Shown here: positions 14,397 through 14,397 of the stretch, piece by piece
Layout: each line of letters begins with the position of its first letter
Position numbering within the stretch: the first letter of the stretch is position 1
NCBI GenBank assembly: GCA_937902695.1
Contig: CALFNI010000598.1
Location: 1 to 14,397 of the forward strand
Length of the DNA: 14,397 nt
From: an uncultured Rhodanobacteraceae bacterium
Lineage (GTDB): Bacteria > Pseudomonadota > Gammaproteobacteria > Xanthomonadales > Rhodanobacteraceae
Direction: 5' to 3'
Program-made: the position numbers and the translations under genes
The notes under the pieces: model-generated
Told to the model about the DNA's origin: nothing
Databases searched by the model: none
The model's input: only the letters and a program-made list of their open reading frames with translations

Positions 14397-14397
14397 T

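Noticed and set aside
1..14397. tRNA, rRNA, CRISPR array, insertion sequence or attachment site
   Set aside because: I saw no cloverleaf-like sequence, regularly spaced repeats, transposase motifs or long terminal repeats. The scattered GCGCG-type repeats reflect base composition.

Overview
The window is a GC-rich (roughly 65-70%), densely coded bacterial chromosome segment. I see no plasmid, phage or insertion-sequence signature. The gene families, the many GTG starts and two C-terminal tails of the form IFAxGFDG at protein ends fit a gammaproteobacterium near the Xanthomonadales/Rhodanobacteraceae. That placement is an inference from general knowledge, not a computed result.

Layout. (1) On the + strand, positions 1-4016 hold the end of an operon: an acyl-CoA synthetase of the AMP-binding family (5' end outside the window), followed with a GTGA stop/start overlap by a large membrane-anchored or exported Ntn-hydrolase of the penicillin acylase family. 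(2) On the - strand, from 9370 down to 4070, six tightly overlapping genes encode a MoxR AAA+ ATPase, a DUF58 protein, an exported single-pass protein, a von Willebrand A (VWA) membrane protein, a small TPR-like membrane protein and a second VWA membrane protein. Their order, sizes and motifs match mxaR-S-A-C-K-L, the set that matures periplasmic Ca/PQQ methanol dehydrogenase in methylotrophs. No dehydrogenase, cytochrome or PQQ gene lies in the window. (3) On the - strand at 10663-9560 is a secreted kelch-repeat protein with its own likely promoter and a strong intrinsic terminator. (4) On the - strand from 14396 to 11116 come the C-terminal half of an M28 metallopeptidase, a DUF1993 protein, the RNA ligase-like phosphodiesterase ThpR, an N-formylglutamate amidohydrolase-like protein and a small exported protein of unknown function.

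How it works together. The mxa-like block reads as one translationally coupled unit. The AAA+ ATPase and DUF58 protein would act on the cytoplasmic side, with the VWA/TPR/MxaA proteins anchored in the membrane facing the periplasm, where a quinoprotein or another metal enzyme is remodelled or loaded with metal. The ligase-acylase pair suggests processing of an acylated or amide substrate. The right-hand block is a loose set of small catabolic and housekeeping genes.

Most notable points: a complete mxaRSACKL-type chaperone cluster with no visible client; a MoxR protein whose Walker B aspartate is replaced by asparagine; an orphan 18-residue tail, in frame just after the mxaL-like stop codon, that resembles the C-terminus of the kelch protein 5.5 kb away; and a short orphan + strand gene start at 11058. 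I found no rRNA, tRNA, CRISPR array or mobile element.
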